Part shown: piece by piece, positions 58,376-64,000 of the stretch
Numbering within the stretch: position 1 is the stretch's first letter
Layout of the letters: each line of letters opens with the position of its first letter
IMG/VR virus record: IMGVR_UViG_3300044819_000016
Coordinates: 19,042-83,041 of that record
Origin: a virus
Length of the DNA: 64,000 nt
Direction: 5' to 3' (one strand)
The notes under the pieces: model-generated
The model's input: the letters and a program-made list of their open reading frames with translations, nothing else
Databases searched by the model: none
Told to the model about the DNA's origin: nothing
Translations under genes and position numbers: made by a program

Positions 58376-58666
58376 ATGAACACGAACATTCGAGATCCCC
58401 AGGAAGAGCGCCCCGACGTCGAAGAGGAGAGCGTCCCGTTCAGGCCCTACCCGTACGCGAGGCACACGCGCATCTGGACCCCCGTCCCGACGCCCGCGGC
58501 CACATCGCCGTCCTGGTGCCCGGCCCACATGAGCCGCCCGGTCTCCGGGTGCAATTGGTGCGTCGCGGAGTACCTGGCGGATGGTGAAGAGCGGACGGTC
58601 ACCGGCGCGCCCGAGGTCGAGGTGACGGACGATATGGTCCTGGAAGCCGTCGAGGTCCGGTCATGA
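58376..58666 (+). CDS. Small Cys/Pro-rich protein behind promoter P5
   Basis: 96 residues from ATG 58376 with GAGGAG upstream. Acidic N-terminus, then Pro-rich, then SWCPAHMSRPVSGCNWCVAE, with Cys and His for one zinc. Acidic C-terminus. Unknown function; first gene of the unit that includes the Ala-rich paralogues. Confidence 0.55.
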   Translation: MNTNIRDPQEERPDVEEESVPFRPYPYARHTRIWTPVPTPAATSPSWCPAHMSRPVSGCNWCVAEYLADGEERTVTGAPEVEVTDDMVLEAVEVRS

Positions 58667-59279
58667 CCGACTTTCCAGCGACCTTCGACCGATCCGTCTA
58701 CGAACGCCTCTGCGCCTCTGGCATGCCCAGCGGCCTGGGAACCACAGAATCCGCCTGCGTAATGGCGGCGCTGAACCTCGCGTGCGGAGGCGACCTCACA
58801 GACTCGGCGGTGTCGCCGTGCGTGCTGCCAGCGGCGGCGGCCTTCGCGATTGGCCTCAACGTTGCGCGCTGGTCCTCGCCCACGGCCCGCGCCGACGGAC
58901 TACACGACCTTGGCCTCGCGCTGCTTGGCACGGCGGACCTCGACCGAGCCACGTTCGTGCGCCGGCTGGCCGAAGGGACGATTCGGCGCGTGCTCCCGAT
59001 TGCGCTGCGGGCGGCTGGGATGACAAAAGAGGCAGATCGGTGCGAACGCGAAGGCACGCGCGACGCCGCATCCGCCGCCGCCGCCTACGCCGCATCCGCC
59101 GCCGCCGCCGCCGCCGCATCCGCCGCCGCCGCCGCATCCGCCGCCGACGCCGACTACGCCGCCGCCGCCAGGGCCGCCGCCGCCGCCTACGCCTACGCCC
59201 GCGACTACGCCCGCGACCACGTTCTCCGCGTATCCGCTACCCTGGCGACCGAAATTCTCACCGAGCTGCGAGGTGCACT

Positions 59280-59283
<4 letters not shown>
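58663..59283 (+). CDS. Ala-repeat protein, tandem paralogue 1
   Basis: 206 residues. Residues 1-128 form a globular helical domain with five Cys (FDRSVYERLCASGMPSGLGT; ALNLACGGDLTDSAVSPCVL). Residues 132-180 are almost only Ala with Ser, Tyr and Asp (AASAADADYAAAARAAAAAY). The end VLRVSATLATEILTELRGAL is shared with the next gene. The Ala/Tyr/Asp tract may form a long helix or amyloid-like rod. The family is not recognised; the duplication is clear. Confidence 0.65.
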
Positions 59284-59953
<670 letters not shown>

Positions 59954-59957
<4 letters not shown>

Positions 59958-60256
59958 AATGCCGGTACTGCGGGAAGCCGCTCCTGCCGGCTGACGCCCT
60001 CCCTGGGCTTCTCCATTTCGCCTGTGCGGCCCGTCTGTCGCTGGCCATGGGTACCGGCCCCAAGAAGACCGATCCGGCGCGCCTACGCGAAGCCAGCGCC
60101 ATCCTGAGCGAGGTCCTGGCCGAGTCCTCGGTTCCCATGCCGCTCCGCAAACTCGCGGCGGCGTGGCTGGAGGAGCGCCGGGGCAGCCTGGAGGCCGACG
60201 TGGCAAAGGCCGCGCTGCGAAACGTCAAGACCACGGGAAAGGGCGGTGACGCATGA
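59954..60256 (+). CDS. Small zinc-motif protein
   Basis: 100 residues from GTG 59954. KCRYCGKPLLPADALPGLLH followed by FACAARL supplies Cys/His for a zinc ribbon. Helical remainder (ASAILSEVLAESSVPMPLRK). Unknown function. Confidence 0.6.
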
Positions 60257-60333
60257 GCCGGCTCGACGCATGGCTCCTGGCCGCCGGCATCTGCACCGCG
60301 GCCCTGTCGCTCTGGGCGTGGGTCTGGTGGTGA
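60253..60333 (+). CDS. 26-residue membrane micropeptide
   Basis: ATG 60253, overlapping the previous stop. The peptide is a single hydrophobic helix (WLLAAGICTAALSLWAWVWW) after a short charged start (MSRLDA). Very short, but with standard ATGA coupling and a membrane-like sequence. Confidence 0.45.
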   Translation: MSRLDAWLLAAGICTAALSLWAWVWW

Positions 60334-60370
60334 CAGACTACCGGCCCAATTTTCAAACAAAGGAGACACC

Positions 60371-60664
60371 ATGAAACGACACCCGCAACGTCAGGGCGAC
60401 AGCGCCGAAGCCAAGATCCTCCGCAAGAACATCTCCAACCGGAAGCACGAGCGCCAGAAGCCTGTCGTCATCCAGGCTCCTCCGCCGTTCACGGTGACGA
60501 GCCTGGCTCGGATGATCGAGAACGACTCCAACATCCAGAACGCCAAGGGCGGCGTCCGTTCCCTCGGATTCCGTTGGAAGGACGTGAAGCAGGCGCTGAA
60601 GGCCCGGCGCTACGCTGCTCGGCAGTATGCGAAGTGGTTCGGGAACCCCGTGGTGACGCCGTGA
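60371..60664 (+). CDS. Basic small protein
   Basis: 97 residues with a strong AAAGGAGACACC site. Very basic (KRHPQRQGDSAEAKILRKNI; KALKARRYAARQYAKWFG), predicted helical; could bind nucleic acid. No family recognised. Confidence 0.6.
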   Translation: MKRHPQRQGDSAEAKILRKNISNRKHERQKPVVIQAPPPFTVTSLARMIENDSNIQNAKGGVRSLGFRWKDVKQALKARRYAARQYAKWFGNPVVTP

Positions 60665-60843
60665 CCAAGCCCAAGCCCAAGCCCAAGGGGACGAAACTCA
60701 GCGATGCGACGTTGAAGTCCATCGGTCAGCGCGTGGTCGACTACTGGATCGACACCGGAGAGTGCATGCTGTGCGACGCGAACGCAGGATATGGCGTGCC
60801 GAGGTCGCACGCCGATCACTGCCAGCTGCGAGGTCTGAAGTGA
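60661..60843 (+). CDS. Small zinc-motif protein
   Basis: 60 residues from GTG 60661. Lys/Pro-rich start, then a helix and CMLCDANAGYGVPRSHADHC, a plausible Cys2-His2-type zinc site. Unknown function. Confidence 0.5.
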   Translation: MTKPKPKPKGTKLSDATLKSIGQRVVDYWIDTGECMLCDANAGYGVPRSHADHCQLRGLK

Positions 60844-61070
60844 ACATCCGCGAGCCCATCAAGGTCATCGACCTCAGCGCCTACCGCCGCAAGTCCGCCG
60901 AGCGATGGCGAGACGAGGAGGAGCGCGAGACGATGCAGGAAGCTTGGGACCGGGTCCAGGCGCGACTGGACGAGGAGCGCGAGAAGTACCACGCGCGCGG
61001 CTGGACCCTGGCGATCGTCCTGTTGTGCGTCGGCGCCGGTGTTGCGATCTGTCTCGGCTGGCTTCCGTAG
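60840..61070 (+). CDS. Small tail-anchored membrane protein
   Basis: 76 residues from GTG 60840 (GTGA overlap). A charged coiled-coil-like region (RWRDEEERETMQEAWDRVQA) leads to a C-terminal membrane segment (WTLAIVLLCVGAGVAICLGW). Topology is probably N-in with a membrane tail. Unknown function. GGGCCAATTCTG follows its stop, a weak relative of the boundary element. Confidence 0.55.
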   Translation: MNIREPIKVIDLSAYRRKSAERWRDEEERETMQEAWDRVQARLDEEREKYHARGWTLAIVLLCVGAGVAICLGWLP

Positions 61071-61101
61071 CGGGCCAATTCTGAAGGAACAGGAGGTCAC
61101 G

Positions 61102-61803
61102 ATGGAACCACTTCGAAGCTCGAAAGACATTCCGCCCCAAACGGGGATGCTGGTGCAGTTCGTTCGCAATTCGATCACCGGGGAGCCGCGCGAGGGGGCC
61201 GCTCGTCGCCGCCTGAAATCCCGAGGCGATGTGAGTCCTGGCATGTGGGCTGCTGGCTCCTACGACATCCTGGAGATGAGCCCGGCGCCACCGTCCTTCG
61301 CGATAGACCATGGTGTAGCGTCCAGCGAACAAGTCGTCATGACCCTCGCGAACGGCGCAAAGAGGTCGATGATCTACGGCGTGGACCAGTTGATGGCCCT
61401 GGTTCGCGACGGTTTCATCACGAAAGAAGACGCCGCGGCCACGATGCGGTACATGGCCGAAAACGAGAAGAATCGCGCCGATGCCATCAAGGGGCGCAGC
61501 CAGGCGACGCTCTACCCGGTCGTTGTTCCCCTCGGTCTGAAAAGGGTGATCACGCGCGCGTCGGCTCCCTGGAAGTGCGTAAGACTGGACTGCAAGACGC
61601 CAACCGCCGGGCCGTGGGCCAACTGGTCAGGTATCTGTGTCGCTTGCTCAGACGTCGAGATCGCAAAGGAAACTGCGGAGCTTGATGCGAAGCGAACAGT
61701 AGTCAATGCGCGCCGCGAGGTCGCCGCTGCCCCTCCGTCGGCTCCAGCGATGATGGGCGGCGCCGTGTCTCGTCGTGGTGGACGCTGGGGGACGTGGAGA
61801 TGA
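61102..61803 (+). CDS. Hypothetical protein with a Cys4 segment
   Basis: 233 residues with a CAGGAGGTCACG site. N-terminal beta-rich part (TGMLVQFVRNSITGEPREGA), a central helical part, then KCVRLDCKTPTA and GICVACSD, four Cys for one zinc. Ends in a Gly/Arg-rich tail (GGAVSRRGGRWG). Unknown function. Confidence 0.55.
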   Translation: MEPLRSSKDIPPQTGMLVQFVRNSITGEPREGAARRRLKSRGDVSPGMWAAGSYDILEMSPAPPSFAIDHGVASSEQVVMTLANGAKRSMIYGVDQLMALVRDGFITKEDAAATMRYMAENEKNRADAIKGRSQATLYPVVVPLGLKRVITRASAPWKCVRLDCKTPTAGPWANWSGICVACSDVEIAKETAELDAKRTVVNARREVAAAPPSAPAMMGGAVSRRGGRWGTWR

Positions 61804-62870
61804 GCAACTACGCTGAAGTGACTGACGAATCGACTCGATTGCGCCATGGGGTAAACAAGGCGGCGGCCGAGATGGCGGATGCGCTCGACAGTGCGCTGGC
61901 GCGCGCCGAAAAGGCCGAGCGCGCGCAGGAGCGGCTCGTGGTCGCGCTGGAGATGTCCGACGGGGACCTGGTTAAGGCCCGCGAGCGCGCCGAGAAGGCC
62001 GAGGCGGCGCAGGACAAGGCGATCCTCGAACGTGACCGAGATGTTGCGCAGGCCGAGAGCGACAGGGACGAGGCGCTGGTGTCGCCCAACGGCCAGCTCC
62101 GCGACCTGGAATATGAGTGCGCGAAGGCATCCAAGGAACGCGACGGATGGAAGGCCCGCGCCGAGAAGGCCGAGCGGGAGCGCGACGCCCACAAGGGCGA
62201 CCTTGACGCCGAGGAATCCGGCAACGCGGCTTTGCGACGTGACTTCGGCGCGCGCCCCGACGAGACGATGTGCGAGTTCGTGGCGCGGCTGAAGCTAGAT
62301 TGCGACCAGGCCAAGGCACGCACCAGGGAGCTGGAGTACATGGCCGAGCGATGCCAGGCATGCATCTGGGAGCCGGTGGCATTGCGAGTGCACATTGGGA
62401 AAGAGGAGTGGACACTGGACGAGTTAGTGGACGCGTTCCTGTCGTACCGCAGCCGCGCAGAGGAGGCCGAGAAGGAGCGGGACCGCCTGCGCAAACTCTT
62501 CGACGACGCTGGCGAGGGCGGGTACAACGTACTGGCGCTGATCGACCACTACCAGGATTCGGCGCTGAAGACGAACAACAGCCGCGCCGAGATGGCGGCG
62601 CACCTGCGTGACTGCGAGGCGGAGCGCGACAGGCTCATGGCCGGCGCGTGCGCAATCTGCGCAACCTGCGAAGGCCCGCTGACGTGCGCGAAGTGCGTGC
62701 CGGTGACCGAGGACCGGACGCCGACCCTTGCCAGCCGGCTGGAGAAACTGGAGGCGCGGGTCGTCCCGGTGTTCTGCTCGATGTGCGGCGCTGCCTACGC
62801 GCCCGGGATGCCGCCGGCATGCGGCCATCGCTCGGGTGACTCGGCCGACAAATTCGAGGTGAAGCCTTGA
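61800..62870 (+). CDS. Long coiled-coil protein with zinc-type C-terminus
   Basis: 356 residues from ATG 61800 (ATGA overlap). Two-thirds are coiled coil with repeats of RAEKAER and RERAEKAEAA. Near the end are CAICATCEGPLTCAKC and CSMCGAAYAPGMPPACGH, enough Cys/His for two zincs. Structural or scaffolding protein, possibly of the accessory region; no family identified. Confidence 0.6.
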   Translation: MSNYAEVTDESTRLRHGVNKAAAEMADALDSALARAEKAERAQERLVVALEMSDGDLVKARERAEKAEAAQDKAILERDRDVAQAESDRDEALVSPNGQLRDLEYECAKASKERDGWKARAEKAERERDAHKGDLDAEESGNAALRRDFGARPDETMCEFVARLKLDCDQAKARTRELEYMAERCQACIWEPVALRVHIGKEEWTLDELVDAFLSYRSRAEEAEKERDRLRKLFDDAGEGGYNVLALIDHYQDSALKTNNSRAEMAAHLRDCEAERDRLMAGACAICATCEGPLTCAKCVPVTEDRTPTLASRLEKLEARVVPVFCSMCGAAYAPGMPPACGHRSGDSADKFEVKP

Positions 62871-63103
62871 TGTTGTACTGCAACGGAATTCCAGCGCCAA
62901 ACTGCAACGAAGGGTGCTTTGCGAGAGTCCAGTGCGTGGTTTGCCAACGCACCAAGGCACCCCGTGGGCGTTCGGTGCCGATGGAGGCGGCCAACGGTTA
63001 CTGCGACTTCGAGTGCCGCGGGTACGAGGTCGCGCCAACGCCGCCACATAACTGGCCAAGCGAGATGTCTCGCGAGCCGCCCAGTCCAGAGGTGGAGGAA
63101 TGA
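62870..63103 (+). CDS. Cys-rich small protein, paralogue of the gene at 57205
   Basis: 77 residues from ATG 62870, one base overlapping the upstream stop; a TTG three bases earlier is an alternative. Shares Cys spacing and words (VQCVVCQR, NGYCDF, NWPSE) with the gene at 57205. The N-terminus (MLYCNGIPAPNCNEGC) adds three Cys. Function unknown. Confidence 0.6.
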   Translation: MLYCNGIPAPNCNEGCFARVQCVVCQRTKAPRGRSVPMEAANGYCDFECRGYEVAPTPPHNWPSEMSREPPSPEVEE

Positions 63104-63204
63104 AGCTCCGCGACCTCCCCGCCCGCGCCGCAGTGACTGCCGTGCTGTGGGCCGTGGGCGCGCTGTTCCTCCTGGTGGAGTGCCTCGCGGGGTGCGGGCG
63201 GTGA
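63100..63204 (+). CDS. 34-residue membrane micropeptide
   Basis: ATG 63100, GGAGGA just upstream as ribosome-binding site and ATGA overlap. Single hydrophobic helix (AAVTAVLWAVGALFLLVECL) after a short basic start (MKLRDLPAR). Lies directly before the methylase-like gene, whose GTG overlaps its stop. Confidence 0.5.
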   Translation: MKLRDLPARAAVTAVLWAVGALFLLVECLAGCGR

Positions 63205-64000
63205 AGACCGTGGCGGCGCTGTTCGTGGCGAAGGGCGGATGCTATTTCGGACTGGACGGCGTCGACCCGTGGGACGAGGAACGTGATGCGCGGCTGTACA
63301 CCGGGCCCCATCCGGTCGTCGCGCACCCGCCGTGCCAGCGATGGTCAAAGCTAGCTGGGTTTTGCGAGTCCATGGGATACGGGAAAAAGGGCGATGATGG
63401 AGGATGCTTCTCGGTTGCGCTGGAGATGGTTCGGCAATTGGGCGGCGTGCTGGAGCACCCAGCGTCGTCGAGTGCCTGGGGTGCATTCGGACTCATTCGC
63501 CCGCCACGCAGCGGAGGCTGGGTAATGGCCGGCGATGGAGTCGGCTGGACCTGCTGCGTGGATCAAGGATGGTACGGCCACAAGGTCCCAAAGCCCACTT
63601 GGTTATATGCAGCCGGCGTGAAACTCCCCTCGCTGCGATGGGGAAAGCATCCGCAGCCGCCACGCAAACCAGGGCACGATACACGCCGTGGGCACCTTGG
63701 CTTGATGTGGAGCACGAACAGGATCAAGACCCCGCCCGAATTCCGCGACTTGCTGCTGTCGATTGCGAGGAGCGCGGTACCGCTGCTCCTCCTCGTCCTC
63801 GCATCGTGCGCGACGCTGCCGCAACCAGTCCCGATGGCTCAGCCCATCGCCGCCGACGTCGCATGGGAATGCGTGGGTGGCGTTGGCCCCACGCCGGTCG
63901 TCCAGGTGCTACCGCAAAGCCAGCTCACGTGTTCCAATACCGACGTCGTGGCGCACGGTTTCGGATGTGGTCGCCCCGGTTACCCGATGACGCCGTCACT
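63201..64000 (+). CDS. PPC-motif DNA-methylase-like protein, in-frame with a lipoprotein-like segment; 3' end cut
   Basis: Starts at GTG 63201 and is still open at the window end. Residues 1-190 match a phage family with VVAHPPCQRWSKLAG (PPC as in cytosine methylases), GGVLEHPASSSAWGAFGL, VDQGWYGHKVPKPTWLY and TPPEFRDLLL. Normally it ends there. Here the frame continues as LLSIARSAVPLLLLVLASC, a lipoprotein-signal-like sequence, then a polar, Cys-containing part. Either a fusion or an internal start (TTG 63750) is used. Methylation is not shown: no clear SAM-binding Gly-rich motif is visible. Confidence 0.6.
   Translation, partial: MKTVAALFVAKGGCYFGLDGVDPWDEERDARLYTGPHPVVAHPPCQRWSKLAGFCESMGYGKKGDDGGCFSVALEMVRQLGGVLEHPASSSAWGAFGLIRPPRSGGWVMAGDGVGWTCCVDQGWYGHKVPKPTWLYAAGVKLPSLRWGKHPQPPRKPGHDTRRGHLGLMWSTNRIKTPPEFRDLLLSIARSAVPLLLLVLASCATLPQPVPMAQPIAADVAWECVGGVGPTPVVQVLPQSQLTCSNTDVVAHGFGCGRPGYPMTPS

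Overview
The window is a GC-rich stretch of a tailed double-stranded DNA bacteriophage genome. About 100 genes are packed with 1 to 4 base overlaps (ATGA, GTGA, TTGA, TAATG), nearly all on the + strand. GTG and TTG starts are common, and no tRNA, rRNA, CRISPR array, integrase or transposase is visible. No portal, capsid or catalytically intact large terminase gene is seen, so the head genes must lie outside the window. Large, low-complexity virion proteins and short tail genes are compatible with a podovirus-like virion, but this is inference. The host cannot be named; a bacterium with two membranes is suggested by several putative lipoproteins.

Layout. (1) 1-20930, virion genes: two glycine-rich/collagen-like tail-fibre genes, a 1058-residue probable tail or beta-propeller protein, a 984-residue fibre ending in an S74-type intramolecular chaperone domain, then five large Ala/Pro-rich or coiled-coil proteins that may be internal or ejection proteins. 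After these come the main minus-strand gene (18342-19307) and a tandem array of four paralogous genes of about 130 codons. (2) 20932-23635, probable lysis block: small membrane proteins, a putative lipoprotein, a papain-like peptidase and a CHAP-type endolysin. (3) 23632-30655: a sigma-70-family factor, a RuvC-like resolvase, a terminator, a second sigma-like protein, an excisionase-type HTH protein, an SF2 helicase, a gp37/gp68-type (DUF5131) protein and a cupin-like protein. (4) 30858-34181, replication: HNH nuclease, replication-initiator-like protein, DnaC-like loader, DnaB-like helicase. (5) 34178-43060, recombination: a possible UvsY-like mediator, a gp32-like ssDNA-binding protein, RecA/UvsX, SbcD and SbcC. 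(6) 43061-43638: a non-coding region with six dispersed repeats, one clear terminator and fourteen copies of a 7-bp repeat. (7) 43639-64000: many small accessory genes, including a DUF932-like protein, a possible sliding-clamp-like protein, a terminase-like protein with degraded ATPase motifs, a matrixin-like metalloprotease lipoprotein, tandem Ala-expanded paralogues, several membrane micropeptides and a PPC-motif DNA-methylase-like gene running off the end.

Regulation. Two recurrent DNA signals stand out. One is a sigma-70-type promoter with an unusually conserved spacer (core CAGTTACGG or TAGTTACGG) in front of five accessory transcription units. The other is an 11-bp element, GGGC(T/C)AACTTC, found nine times at gene boundaries across 24-57 kb, just before start codons. 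With two sigma-like proteins encoded, the second element is a candidate phage-specific promoter. Strong hairpins follow the resolvase, the SSB-like gene, SbcC and several accessory genes.

All calls were made by reading the translated sequence; no database search was run.
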